Of a stretch of 64,000 bases of DNA, positions 30,951 through 43,217 are shown one piece after another. A program made the position numbers and the translations under genes. The notes beneath the pieces are model-generated. The model ran no database searches, was not told the origin of the DNA, and was given only the letters and a program-made list of their open reading frames with translations. The number at the start of each line of letters is the position of its first letter. Position 1 is the first letter of the stretch. The stretch is from Symsagittifera roscoffensis (Eukaryota; Xenacoelomorpha; Acoela; Convolutidae), in contig NC_087071.1 of NCBI RefSeq assembly GCF_963678635.1, positions 39,881,797 through 39,945,796 of the forward strand, in the 5' to 3' direction.

Positions 30951-31039
30951 TCACGGTTATGGCAATCGCTGAATCTTTGGAGGTTGAAAACTTAAAAACC
31001 TTGTCCGAAGATGACTTAAACGGTCACATCGTTAACTTA

Positions 31040-31110
31040 AAAACAAACACCAAAGAACTTTTTGTTCTTGCCAATTCGGGTAGGCCAATGTAATTTCTAA
31101 AAGAAAAATT
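31040..31110 (+). pseudogene. Gypsy protease active-site remnant
   Basis: In the same frame as the zinc knuckles the sequence reads ELFVLANSGRPM, a stop, then FL. Retroviral-type proteases have D-S/T-G here; the Asp is Asn (AAT, 31073-31075). Only the active-site neighbourhood is recognisable. Confidence 0.55.
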
Positions 31111-31669
31111 TGCACGGTGCATACAACAAAACGACTAGTGAGCACTATTAAAAGGCATACCACCAGGGGACACTGCCAGTAACCTGGCGTGCTACATTGG
31201 TGAAACATTAAATCCGAAAGTAAGTCTGATAAGAACAATTGAATCAGGAGGTTAGAAGATCGAGACAGCTCCGTTCATCATTGGAAATGACCAAGAAGCG
31301 AAGATCTTAGGACAAAACATATTACCAGGAATAAGTATCAAGTTAATTCAAGAAAAGCAAAAACAAAATGTGCTCAGCTTACGCGAAAAAGAGGACTCTG
31401 ATCCAGAGATTAACAATGGGTCAAGGATAACTTCCAACAACTGTGTACATGTATTAAAAAATTGGAACACCATATGATGAGAACCCAATTCAACAATGAT
31501 TTCATCCCAATTCAACAAAAAGTTCGAAGTATTTCCGTGCACCTACAAGAACGAGTTGAAGGAGAATTGAACAAATTTTGGACCAATACTTTATGAAATT
31601 TAAAGAGGGATCAGACAGTTAGACTAGCGTTACACTCTAAAAAAATCAACAATTTCATACACAAAAACA

Positions 31670-32181
31670 AATACCAAATGCCTAATATCGACTTACTGCT
31701 AGAAAATATTGCAAATGTAGTCAGATCAGACAAATCCAAACAAACGCTATTTTTTAAACTCGATCTTCGCTACGCATACTCGCATAACCCGTTGGACGTT
31801 GGATAAGACGACCTGAGAACAATGCAATTTCAACCTTTTTGGTGGCAACGCTACTGGGACATACAGCCCCAAACATTATTTGATAGCCTTACGGATATGC
31901 CAGCTGAATTTCAAGAAGCAATTGATCTAACTTTTCCGAAAAGTACTAATTCTTACGCATAACTAGATGATGTATTGATAGTAACAAAAATGTCTGTGGA
32001 GCTACACCGGCAGAAATTACAAGCAATTCTGACAAAATTAGACGAAGAAAACCTTGGGATATCATTGGTCAAACTTAAGTACGCATGCAAACAGGTGGAG
32101 GTGTTAGGGTTTAACATTATCAGCGAGGGAACAAAACTTCTGATAAAAAAGCTGAGACTATCCAAAAACTCTCACCACTAA
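31670..32181 (+). pseudogene. Gypsy reverse transcriptase remnant
   Basis: Motif A is present as FFKLDLRYAYS (near 31755). The catalytic box reads stop-LDD-VLIVTK: the codon for the Tyr is TAA (31960-31962) while both Asp codons remain (31966-31971). Downstream, LVKLKYACKQVEVLGFNIIS is the usual Gypsy string after the palm. Another in-frame stop lies near 31804. Confidence 0.8.
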
Positions 32182-32189
32182 AAGATTTT

Positions 32190-32660
32190 AAGCAAAAAAA
32201 AAAGTTTTGTGGGCTTCATGCATCACCAAATTTAGCACAAACTGCTGCTGCTTCACGCCCACTCTTAAAAGATACAGAAAAAAAACAGCTTGACTGATCA
32301 CCAAAGCACAACACAGCTTTTGAAAACCTAAGAAAACATAACGTTTCTTGATCTACTTTGAGGAAAATTATCAGTAAAAGAATAAGAGCTATTAGGGGTC
32401 GTTTGGGCAATCGAACATTTCAAATACTATCTATATGGAAAACACATTACTTCATTACAGACCACCAAGCATTAATCTTGCGGGGAACAAAATGGTACTA
32501 ATAGACTACAATTCCCGAAATCCAGTTGGATCGGCAATACACTCCCCCCCCCCAAGTGAGTACAACCTCGAATTGATTGACCATGTTATCCTAAATAAAC
32601 TGGCCAATCAAAACAAAGCGCCGTATAGCGAAAAACGAAGGATTGATGGATGCTAACTTA
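32190..32660 (+). pseudogene. Gypsy RNase H remnant and array breakpoint
   Basis: RNase H-like strings include the region before 32461 (FKYYLYGKHIT, then a TDHQAL-like site across 32461). Position 32461 (ACCACCAAGC) is exactly where homology with every later array unit begins. A C-tract at about 32539-32549 varies in length among copies. Frames are broken. Confidence 0.65.
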
Positions 32661-33430
32661 AACACTCAATTAACAACTAAACGAACCAAACATTCCGCAA
32701 GCGGTCAATTGCAAACTGACAATCAAACTCAGTTTCACTCAAAACCTGCTCACAAACAGTCAGTCCTCTCGAATTCAAAAAACACAATATCAGCCAAGCT
32801 GCAAAAATTTAAGTCACACAACCTCAGTAATCATAATTCAACCAACGAAGATGAGCCGCAAACCAGAGACAAAAGGTTTCAAAGTAGGTTTTATCCCGTC
32901 GGATCTCAAAACAAAAGAGACATGGGCAGAAAAAAAGCCGACCACACAATAGCAGGGCTAATCGGACAGAGGAGAAAAACTAACGGATCCGAGATGGCAC
33001 AAACGACCTCCCACTAAGGGAAGAAAGGCAAAAACAAATCGCGCAAAATCACCAGACCAAAAATCTTCAAACGCTTCGACAGCATTAGTTTAAGATGCAA
33101 GAGAACTCAATAGAACTACTATCGTCGAAGAAAATAGAAGAAACAAGGGCAAAATTGAACTTCTCCAAAAGAATTTTCGGAGACAACACCACTTCGGAAC
33201 AAACGACCATAACAAACAAACAGAAGGAGATGAGTCTAAAAACATTACGAACAATCCGAACGGAAATGCCAACAACAACAATAGCTACACAAACCAAGGC
33301 CAATAATAGAGAAAAGGAGGAGACAAGAGAAAGAGATCCCCTTACATGCATACATGAAAAGAAAGACATAATGTGGAACCACTACCAATGCAACAAACTC
33401 ACAGTTAGAAGCCAATGATCACGGAGGGAC

Positions 33431-33925
33431 TTGTCGCGACTATGGAGAAGGCCACGAGCACATCAGAATCTGAGAAGGACACACCACTTTTCCGACAACG
33501 GTTCATGGGCGTACGATTCATTGCTGCTGCCGCGAAAAAGCATCGGAATCTACGCCTCTAACAACCGCAATAAATTAGAGCTAAAAAAATTTCAACTATT
33601 TTGCAGTACCAACAATATAAAATCACTTTTTGTCCCGCTAGACGATCATAGAGCAATAGGAGTGGTTGTGAGAACGATACAAACATTAAAATGCAGGTCA
33701 GTGGTTATGAAAAATGATCAAACAAACACACCGTACAATTTCGCTTCCGATGTGCAAAATTTTTTAAAGACATTGAGAATCACGCCACATGGCATCACAA
33801 ACGAAATAAAAATGAAACCAGAATTGCCAAAGAGTTTTCAAACGGCCAATTCTTCGCCACAGCAAAAAACAGGTGCAAACTCTAAAGTTATAAAAATAGC
33901 CAAGGATAAGCTAAATGTAAGATAA
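33431..33925 (+). pseudogene. Gypsy integrase remnant with the catalytic core deleted
   Basis: Near 33560-33580 the sequence jumps from the segment before the zinc region (ATCGGAATCTACGCC) to the part after the second catalytic Asp (LELKKFQLFCSTNNIKSLFV). About 560 bases present in array units 2-4 are absent, removing the HHCC zinc region and the first two Asp residues. The rest runs to about 33925 and matches the later copies. Confidence 0.75.
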
Positions 33926-35190
33926 AAATAAAAACGGTACAAGTCAACACTCGACAAAAACAAGAAAAAGCGTATAGATCAGTTGGCAAGGAAAAAAACA
34001 AGATTAGCAACGAAGGTAAAAGATCCAAAAACAGTGTAACAAAAATGTAATTCTAAAGATGGAAAAATTCTAACATATACTCCACACACTGCATGAATAC
34101 AAACATTCGGAAAGCAATCAAGACTATTAAGAATTAGCGGAGCCGCATTTGTTCCTATCCCTCTAATAAATGGTCCCCGCAGACTCTCTCGGCTCAGTCA
34201 TTACGTCGTGTACAAATCCGCACGGAGATCAGGACCTTGTCTAGGTTTTTGTACATCGAGAATCCTACTGCTCCTCAACAACCAATATTCACGAGAACGA
34301 AGGAACAGGCCTACCAGTGAAATTAACTGGCCCAGAAAAGACGATCAACGAGGGACATCAGAATAGTCCGATAAAAGTAAAGGTCAAACCGACAGGGAAA
34401 CAAACTGGCGGGCGCCCGACACACAAAATACAGACAACACGCAGAATGAGTCTGCAAACGGATGACAAAATCGAAAAATCGATAAATAGCAACACTTGGG
34501 AAAAACCAGCATGCAGTAATTCTGACAACGACAATCAATCGGCAACATCCTTGGAAGAAATCGCGCCATCGCTCAAGAAGCAAAACCAAAAACGAACGCC
34601 ACCCACAATCACAGCACTACCACAACAAAAATCAATACGAAATTTCCAGTCGGCGCTGGTAACTGCCTTCGGGCATCCTGTCCCAATAAATGCAAAGACA
34701 ATGAAGAACAGAAATCATGTCGGTTTTAAAATGATTCGCCTCCAGATTTAAAATGAATCGCCGAAAACGAAAGAATAGCCGAACCTAAAATCGCTCATAC
34801 AGGATATGGGATTCGCAGAAAAAATATCACAATATTAAGCCTGTGTTCAATTCATCAAAGCCATTAAGGCGAAAAACATTAGGAATCAAACAGATGTGGT
34901 GGATCTGACATCACCATCAGAGGACGAAACATCCGACAACAACAACGATGTTGAATTTGTAAAAGACACAGACACGCAGAAGGAAGGTGAGACTGAAAAG
35001 AAAGACGAAAAAGTTTAGGAACACGAGAAACATAAAAATCTTGGGCGGACACCAACAGAGATGGAACACAAGCAGAGATGTGAAAAGAAATCAGAAATCC
35101 CACGGGGACTATGAAACTCAAAACCCAAAAAGGCCCACGGGGACTATAAAACTCAAACATTCAAAACAGTCGTTTAAAAAATTTCTTGTT
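33926..35190 (+). pseudogene. Gypsy pol C-terminal extension remnant
   Basis: Interrupted frames (the longest 34317-34751) continue the pol region toward the LTR. The product is hydrophilic, Lys/Thr/Gln- and Asp/Glu-rich, with matching parts in units 2-4 that stay open over 123 codons (42570-42941 and 49669-50040). Function not recognised; probably an integrase tail. Confidence 0.5.
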
Positions 35191-35199
35191 GAGGAGGAA
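35191..35199 (+). other. Gypsy polypurine tract
   Basis: GAGGAGGAA directly precedes the 3' LTR. Units 2 and 3 have GAGGGGGAA at the same place. Confidence 0.7.
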
Positions 35200-35452
35200 T
35201 ATCATCTGGCCTGGATCGATAAACCCAGTGTTTTTACTTGTTTACTACATTGCTATACTTTATGTTAAACCCACTCAACCGCCCGGTCGGTTGAACTTGG
35301 TAGGTACAAAACATGAACGATGTCGAACGATTGTTCAGTCGAAATTAAAGGTTGTCTATCAACTAGTTGTTTTACACCGCTCCGGTTTAGACTCTTTGTT
35401 TATCGATACAATCGAATTAGAGACTTAGATATTCATAATCAGAGCTTTGACA
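35200..35452 (+). repeat. Gypsy element A, 3' LTR (array unit 0)
   Basis: Same length as the 5' LTR and ends TTTGACA. It is followed by the target-duplication copy TTGAC at 35453-35457. Units 2 and 3 carry the matching LTR at 42965-43217 and 50064-50316, also followed by TTGAC. Confidence 0.85.
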
Positions 35453-36430
35453 TTGACATTGAAATCTCCGATTCAGAGCTAATTTATTAGTCAGCTAAAA
35501 TCATTCTCGCGTGAAATTCTATCAAATCATAGAGTTTTCATTAAAAAATTCAAACAAAAATTAAACAAGACTGCTCGTATCAGTGCGAAGCCCTGAAAGT
35601 TCCGACTGCCTTTTATGGTTTTCGGAGCAGTGATAACGTTAAAAAAAGTTTAAAATTATAAAAGAAAATGGGAAACTTTATTTTCGAAAAACTGAAGTTT
35701 TTAAGAAAATCATAGCCCCACACGCCATTTTAACTAAAAAAAGATAGGTTTCGCTCCTTGTAACAAATCAAATGTGGCAAAAAGGCTTCGTTCAACCAAC
35801 TTGGAACAATTTGGTTGGATTAAATCTCCCTTTATGCATTAAAAGTGCGAAATATATCGCGCGTTAATTGTCCAAAATTAGCCAAATTGGCAATATTTAA
35901 ACCTCCATAACTTTACGAAAATTGATCACAGGTGATACATCTTTTCAAAATTAATTTCAAGGTAACAATACCGTTCAAAAACACTCCATAAAAAATGGCT
36001 AGTTAAAAAGTCGAAATTTGTCTGATAAAAAAAAACCATCCCGAGCACAAACATTCGCTATTTTCGTATCAAAAATCGGAACAAAAAGCATGACTGCTAA
36101 ATCTGGGAAAGTCTTTAGATAATGTTAGTCGAATTTTTATTACAACCAGAAACTCATTTTTACTTGCAGCTCTAAGTTTGCAGGATATATCATAAGAACT
36201 TGTTCGGCTTCATCTGGAGTTTTCGAGTCAAATTGCACCGTTTTCAAACGAACCTCTTCGATGAAAAAAAACTGTAAGCGACTATGAAAAAAGCCTGCGA
36301 AAGTTGCATGCAGGATAAACAAAACGGATCACTTTTCAAAGTTTTTTCGAATCAATCGAAACTTTAAAAAAATTTCAATTTTCATTTGATCTCTTTTTCA
36401 ATGAACCTGATAAATTCTTAAAAATAAATT
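35453..36430. repeat. R1 segment, unit 0
   Basis: About 1 kb directly right of the LTR, shared by units 2, 3 and (rearranged) 4, with an isolated relative in intron 2 of the coiled-coil gene (9548-9790). Its right part carries a minus-strand frame at 36140-36270. Confidence 0.65.
36140..36270 (-). CDS. Antisense exon-like frame in R1, unit 0
   Basis: The minus strand reads EEVRLKTVQFDSKTPDEAEQ onward to SFWL and a TAA whose bases overlap an AATAAA signal (plus 36136-36142). The same C terminus, with the stop and AATAAA at the same place, occurs at 43903, 51002, 57337 (one-base frameshift) and 60624. It looks like the last exon of a protein gene carried in the repeat. Not recognised. Confidence 0.4.
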
Positions 36431-36439
36431 TTACTCACA

Positions 36440-38330
36440 TAATAGAACACCCAGAAGACAAAGTACACGACAGCAAGAAATTTCAATTATCAATAACAGC
36501 TATTTTAGTGCAATACACTACGATATACACCTTGATATGAAAGTGTAATATACAATAAGTTGAATTTTTCAAGAAATATTTTTCTCTGAATTAGAAACAC
36601 TCCATCATTTAAGTGAACTCGAAAGAACACAAATACCCTGATTGTTCGCGTTTGCAGTAATAAAAATACCTTACGCAGGATATCTCTTTCCAGGCAACCG
36701 ATCTAATTTCAAGGGTTATTGGTAGTATACATGCACTGAAAAAATTTCACAACCTTATGTTTTGAAGATAAAAGATATTACAAACGAATACTTTTTTTCA
36801 AAAAAATTAAAGAGGTTTTAGTAAAAACACTACGACGACGTACCAATTTCTGGGATATAGCTTTTCAATGTGGATCTGATAAAAGCCACAACGTAGTACT
36901 GCTTAATCCAAACGAAAATAAATTTTATTTTCTCACGCAAGACCCTACATTAAAGCCATCCTTTAAGAAAATTTCACCCAAGACCATACGCGCAAAAGCT
37001 CGTAACCCAATCAAAAATTCACAATCAATAGTTACTTTTTCTAGATCAGACATACAACATCACATTCGAACACAAGAATTGCAAGAAGTTCTCACTAAAA
37101 TGGATACAATACAAAGACACTCAATTGATCAAAACTTACGAAAACTAACTGAAACAGCAGGCTTCTCTGTTATTTTTCACAAGACTGTAGCAGATACTTT
37201 GAGGATATTGAAGACTTAACATATCCTAACGACAAAGAGTACCGTTCACAGGATATTTCAAAAAATTTTACTGTTAGTTTTGTCAATGTTAAAAATGAAC
37301 TCTTAGCTTTTCTAGGATGGCCCTATTATTTATTTTAAAGATCAACTATTTAGACGCAATGTTCAATTTTATTCGATTTATCCATTCAATAATAAAACGT
37401 ATAACACAAGTGCAACACACACACACAATTAATTTAGAGGAAGCTCTAAACTTACGATCATTTCATCAAAACTTACAAAAACTAACCATCTATTCTCTAC
37501 TGCACTTCACGAAAATCAATGTTCTACCATCGGATTAAATCAGACCCTCAGTCGATTCATAGCACCACGCGCTAAACGATTTTCAGTTAAACACTACGAT
37601 CATGCTATAACCCGATATACGGAAGACACCCACAACGAAGATTACACAAATACTAACCCTCAACTAACAATGAAATTTTTCACTGAGTCCGAACACATAT
37701 TCCATCTAGATAGCACTAACAAAAAATTTGATAAACTAATTGCTCGCGCACTAACAAACACCAAAGCATACGAATAATTTTTAAACAACTTTAATCACTT
37801 TGCACTCACATTTTTTTTTCTTTACACCTAAGGAACGAGACCTTTACTGGGACAAAACTAGCCCAGACATACACACATTATAAAGTTATACAAAAACGTT
37901 ACCTAATAAACTCAACAGCACGTAACCCACAGCACCGTTTTATATTATTGACTCAAAGTATACATCACTATTTTTGTTAAACTTCACTGATTCTATTTAA
38001 TCAACTAACTTACACGGCATCCTCCGTATTTACGATCACATTAGACAAATCTATCTATTCTGCCCACTAACCCACACTTCCCCATTGTTGACGCAAGCCC
38101 AATCATTGTAACCATGAATGAATGTATGTATATATAGACTTCATTCACAATAGTAATTTAACCACAATCAATCTAATCTTATTCAAAACACAAATCATGA
38201 ACTTTCACTACTTACCGAAAAAGTTAACATAATCAGAGCGCTTGAAATTTTTTGGCTCTGTTTCGCTTTAAAAACGTAATCTGCATGCTTGCTAAACTTT
38301 TTTTAACATCAGACTTGAACGAAACTAATT
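36440..38330 (+). pseudogene. Unidentified repeat-encoded protein, unit 0 copy
   Basis: Homologous to 1-2290 but truncated at its 5' end and broken by many stops and shifts. Readable parts: FWDIAFQCGSDKSHNVVLLN (near 36850), a heptad-like QELQEVLTKMDTIQRHSIDQ (near 37075) and HFALTFFFLTPKERDLY-type sequence near 37800. A middle section of about 0.5 kb present in the 58-63 kb copies is missing between about 37440 and 37490. Confidence 0.55.
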
Positions 38331-38545
38331 TTCCCCAAGAATTTTTCTAGAACCCTCGTAATTATGAATACAGTTGTTGAAACTAACAAACAAAATAATG
38401 CACTAAAAGATTCTAGTTTTTAAAATTTGAATTTATCTCTGAAACTGAATTATCTAAAAGCAGTAAGTTTTATAACAAAAGCGAAAAATTAATAAATCCG
38501 TACCAGAATTCAAAGAATTCAAAGCAGTAAATTATTAAGATGAAG

Positions 38546-39599
38546 ACCACAAAGCACTAATCTTGCGGGGAACAAAATGGGACTATTAGACTATACGTAC
38601 CGAAGTCCAAATGGATTGGCAATACCACCCCCCCAGTGAGTAAAACCTAGAATTGATTGACAATCTCCTACTAATTATTCTGGCCAATCAGAACAAAGCG
38701 CCGCTTAAGCTGATCAAATAGCGCGCGAAAAACAAAGGGTTGATGGATGCTAACTTAAACACTCAATTAACAATTAAACATACCAAACAATCCGCAAGCT
38801 CTCATTTGCAAACTGACAACCAAATTCAGGTTCACTCAAAATCTGCTCACAAACAGTCAGTCCTCTCGCAATCAAAAAACCACACAATCAGTCAAACTGC
38901 ATAAATTTAAGTCACTCAACCTCAGTAAACATAATTCAACCAACGAAGATGAGCCGCAAACCAGAGACAAAAGGTTTCAAATGAGGTTTTATCCCGTCGG
39001 ATCTCAAAACAACAGAATCACAGGCAGAAAAAAGCCGACCACACGGTGGCAGGGCTCATCGGACAGAGAAGAAAGCCTAAAGTTTCCGAGATGGCACAAA
39101 CGAAGTCCAACTGAGGGAATGAAGGGAAATACAAATCGCGCAAAATCATCGGACCAGAAATCTCCAAACATTTTGACAGCATTAGATTGAGATGCAAGAG
39201 AACCACTATCGTCAAAAAAAAATAGAAAAAACCAGGTCGAAATCGAAATTCTCCGAAATTGTTTTCGGAGACAACACCACTTCGGAACGAACGACCATAA
39301 CAAACAGACAAAAGGACATCAGTCTAAAAACATTACGAACAATCCAAAACTAATCGGAGACAACAACGAAACTAATTTTCCCCAAGAAATTTTTCTAGAT
39401 ACAGAACCCTCGTAATTATGAATACAGTTGTTGAAACTAACAAACAAAATAATGCACTAAAAGATTCTAGTTTTTAAAATTTGAATTTATCTCTGAAACT
39501 GAATTATCTAAGAGCAATAAGTTTTATAACCAAAGCGAAAAATTAATAAATCCGTACCAGAATTCAAAGAATTCAAAGCAGTAAATTATTAAGATGAAG
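38546..39599 (+). repeat. Array unit 1 (truncated, 1054 bp)
   Basis: Starts at the common RNase H breakpoint, runs only to about 39350 in the pol region, then jumps at CAATCCAAAACTAATCGG back into the AT-rich tail of the protein block (from GAAACTAATTTTCCCC, 39368), leading into unit 2. The 38321-39367 and 39368-40420 stretches are close copies of each other. Confidence 0.8.
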
Positions 39600-40801
39600 A
39601 CCACAAAGCACTAGTCTTGCGGGGAACAAAATGGGACTATTAGACTACACGTACCGAAGTCCAAATGGATTGGCAATACCACCCCCCCCCCCCCAGTGAG
39701 TAAAACCTAGAATTGATTGACAATCTCCTACTAATTATTCTGGCCAATCAAAACAAAGCGCCGCTTGGGCTGATCAAATAGCGCGCGAAAAACAAAGGGT
39801 TGATGGATGCTAACTTAAACACTCAATTAACAATTAAACATACCAAACAATCCGCAAGCTCTCATTTGCAAACGGACAACCAAATTCAAGTTCACTCAAA
39901 ATCTGCTCACAAACAGTCAGTCCTCTCGCAATCAAAAAACCACAAAATCAGTCAAACTGCATAACTTTAAGTCACACAACCTCAGTAAACATAATTCAAC
40001 CAACGAAGATGAGCCGCAAACCAGAGACAAAAGGTTTCAAATGAGGTTTTATCCCGTCGGATCTCAAAACAACAGAATCACAGGCAGAAAAAAGCCGACC
40101 ACACGATGGCAGGGCTCATCGGACAGAGAAGAAAGCCTAAAGTTTCCGAGATGGCACAAACGAAGTCCAACTGAGGGAATGAAGAGAAATACAAATCGCG
40201 CAAAATCACCGGACCAGAAATCTCCAAACGCTTCGAAAGCATTAGATTGAGATGCAAGAGAACTACTATCGTCAAAAAAAAGAAAAAACAAAGGCGAAAT
40301 CGAATTTCTCCGAAAATATTTTCGGAGACAACACCACTTCGGAACGAACGACCATAACAAACAGACAAAAGGACATCAGTCTAAAAACATTACGAACAAT
40401 CCAAACGGAAATGCCAACATCAACAATAGCTACACAAACCAAGACCGATAGGAGAGAAAAGGAGGACACAAGAGAAAGAGACCCCCTCACATGCATACAG
40501 GAAAAGAAAGCGCATAATGTGAAACCACCAACAATGCAACAATCTCACAGTTAAAGCCAGTCATTTCATGATCACGGAGGGTTTAGTCGCGACTATGGAG
40601 AAGGCCACGAACAAATCAGAATCCCAACACATCAGAAGGCCACGAACACATCAGAATTTGTTTGAAAGAGAGACTGGGATGCCATAAAAACGTCTTATGG
40701 AAAATACTGGCACAGTATAAGAAACAGACTACATGTCAGGGAGGACTGTATATTTATCGATGAGAGGATCCTAGACAGTCTCCATCTGAATCATCCAGGA
40801 T

Positions 40802-41239
40802 TTGTGTCCACATGTCTGGTTTCCACATATCCATCGATCCATTGAGCAAATGGCACAAAATTGCAAACACTGCACTGAGCACGGTAAAAATTTAAAACCC
40901 ATTTTAGGAAAAAAAAAACCTTCATTCCCAATAGAACCAGTGGTCGAACCTAACGAGGATGTTCAATCAGATTTCCCAGGGCCTCTTCCGGACAAATTAA
41001 ACAGGGAAGCGTACATTTTGTTTGCAATAGATAAATGGTCAAATTTCCCTACTGCAAAAAATGTTACGAACACAACAGCGGATGTTGCCTTTAAGTTTAT
41101 GCAAAGATACATTTCTAACAACAGTATACCTCGAAGATTATGGTGCGACCAAACGCAAAAACTTCGAGCTAAAAACTTTAAACTAAATTGCAGTACCGAC
41201 AATAAAAAATCACTTTTTGCCTCGCTAGACGATCATTAA
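40802..41239 (+). pseudogene. Gypsy integrase zinc and core fragment, unit 2
   Basis: Open for 145 codons. It has the zinc-region end HRSIEQMAQNCKHCTEHGKN, the first catalytic Asp in DVQSDFPGPLP and the second in RRLWCDQTQ. The frame breaks at about 41237, before the catalytic Glu. The DDE layout identifies a Gypsy-type integrase. Confidence 0.75.
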
Positions 41240-42569
41240 CAATATGGGTAGTTGAGGAATGATACACTCATTGGAAAGCAGGTTAGTGGTAATGAAAAAT
41301 GATCAACCAAACACACCGTACAAACTCGCTTCCGATGTGTCGAAATTTTAAAGACATTGAGAGTCACACCATATGGCGTCACAAAAATTTCAACGTTTGA
41401 GGCACACATGCGCCGGAAACCGAACACTCCTCTTTCAAATGTAGCAACTAGTAGTTCACCTAAAAACTAAAACTGGAAAAGCGCAAAACATGCATCTTTA
41501 GGTATAAAAAACTTTGCAAAGCTGTCATTACCCGTAGAAATAATGCAAGAATTGGCGGTAGAAGACAAAGTGTCCATCAAGAGATAAAAAATCAAAATAA
41601 AACCACAATTGCCAAAGAACTTTCAAAAGGACATTTCTATGCCACAACAAAAAACAGGTGCAAACTCTAAAGTTATAAAAATAGCCAAGGATAAGCTAAA
41701 TGTAAGAAAAAAACGGGTACAAATCAACACTCGAAAAAAAACGGAAAAAAAAGCGTATAACCAAGTGGCAAGAAAAAAAAAACAAGACTAGCAACGAAGG
41801 TAAAAGATCCAAAAACATTCGAATAAAAATGTAATTCTATAGACGGAAAAATTCTATCATATACTCCCCACACTGCATGGGTACAAACATTCGGAAAGCA
41901 AGCAAAACTATATTAAAAAAAAGCGGAGCTGTCTCCAGCCCTCTAAAAACGGTCCCTGCAGACCCTCTCCGCTCCGTGGTTACGTCGCGTATAAATCCGC
42001 TCGGAGATCAGGACCTTGTCTAGGTTTTTGAACATCGAGAACCCTACTGCTCCTCAACACCCAATATTCAAGGAGGACGACGATAGAGGCCTACCAGTGA
42101 AACTAACTCGCCAAGAAAAGACGACCAACCAGGCACATCAGAATAGTCCGACGAAAATGAAAGGCCAGACTGACAGGGAAACAAACAGGCGGGCGCCAGA
42201 CACACAAATTACAGACAACACGTAGAATGATTCTGCAAACGGATGACAAAATCGAAAAGTCGATAAATAGCAACACTCGGGAGAAACCAGCATCCAGTAT
42301 TTCTGACAACGACAATCAATTAGCAACAACCTTGGAAGATATCCCGCCATCACCTAAGAGGCAAAACCAAAATCGCAGCAGTACCACAACAAAACTCAAC
42401 AAGAAAATGCCAGTCGGTGCTGTCAACTGCATTCCTGAATTCTGTCCCGATAAATGCAATATGTGACAATGACGACAAAGAACAGAAACCATTTCGGTTC
42501 GAAATTGATTTGCCGCCAGATAAACCAAACACGAAAGATTAGCCGAACCTAAAATCGCTCATACAAGAG

Positions 42570-42941
42570 ATGGGATTCACAGAAAAAACATCACAATATC
42601 AAGTCTGTGTTAAGTTCATCAAAACTATTAGTCCAAAAAACATTAGGAATCAAACAGATGTGGTGGTTTTGAAATCACCAACAGAGGACCAAACAATCAA
42701 TAACATCAGCGATATTCTAATTGTAAAAGACACAGACACGCAAAAGGAAGATGAAACTGAAAAGAAAGACGAAAAAGTGCAGGAACACGAAGAACATAAA
42801 AACCTTGGCAGGATGCCAACAGAGATGGAACACAACCAGAGTTGTGAAGAAAAATCAGAAGTCCCACGTGGACTAAGAAACTCAAAACCCAAAACAGCCC
42901 ACGGGGACTATAAAAATCAAACACTCAAAACAGTAGCTTAA
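42570..42941 (+). CDS. Gypsy pol-tail open frame, unit 2
   Basis: 123 codons, MGFTEKTSQYQVCVKFIKTI onward. The second half is very rich in Glu, Lys and Asp (TDTQKEDETEKKDEKVQEHE). It ends 23 bases before the LTR, in the place of an integrase tail or a small 3' gene. Nearly identical at 49669-50040; a diverged, shorter copy is at 56393-56644. Confidence 0.45.
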   Translation: MGFTEKTSQYQVCVKFIKTISPKNIRNQTDVVVLKSPTEDQTINNISDILIVKDTDTQKEDETEKKDEKVQEHEEHKNLGRMPTEMEHNQSCEEKSEVPRGLRNSKPKTAHGDYKNQTLKTVA

Positions 42942-42964
42942 AAAAACTTCTTGTTGAGGGGGAA

Positions 42965-43217
42965 TATCATCCGTCATGGATCGATAAACCCAGTCTATAT
43001 ACTTGTTTTTTACATTATTCAAACTTTATGTTAAGCTCACTCAATTGGCCGGTCGGTTGAACTTGGTAGGCACAAATCATGAATGGTGTCGAACGATTGT
43101 TCAGTCGAAAAAATTTTTTGTCTATCAACCAGTTGTTAACACCGCTCCGGTTTAGACTCTTTGTTTATCGATACATTCGGATTCGAAACTTAGATATTCA
43201 TACTCAGATGTTTAACA
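42965..43217 (+). repeat. Gypsy LTR, unit 2
   Basis: 253 bp, TATCATCC to TTTAACA, preceded by GAGGGGGAA and followed by TTGAC as in unit 0. Confidence 0.85.

Larger units (their letters stand above)
29547..35452 (+). mobile_element. Decayed Ty3/Gypsy LTR retrotransposon (element A)
   Basis: A 5906-bp element with LTRs 29547-29799 and 35200-35452 (253 bp each). The target duplication TTGAC lies at 29542-29546 and 35453-35457. It has a primer site directly after the 5' LTR and a polypurine tract directly before the 3' LTR. Between them are remnants of gag, protease, RT, RNase H and integrase in Gypsy order. All reading frames are broken and much of the integrase is deleted. The right half, from 32461, is also the first unit of the tandem array. 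Confidence 0.85.
32461..38545 (+). repeat. Tandem array unit 0 (right half of element A plus flank)
   Basis: Order: RNase H from ACCACCAAGC, deleted integrase, pol tail, LTR (35200-35452), R1 segment with antisense exon-like frame (35453-36430), protein block (36440-38330) and a 0.2-kb AT-rich tail. It lacks the integrase core kept in other units. Confidence 0.8.

Noticed and set aside
36440-38330. Gypsy env gene proper
   Set aside because: The block lies right of the 3' LTR and its target duplication, and the left copy at 1-2290 has no Gypsy sequence beside it in the window.
39004-39303. Phe/Ser-rich minus-strand frames in the array, recurring near 33085, 40064, 47214 and 54307
   Set aside because: They are antisense shadows of the Lys/Thr/Gln-rich pol linker and recur only because the units are duplicated.
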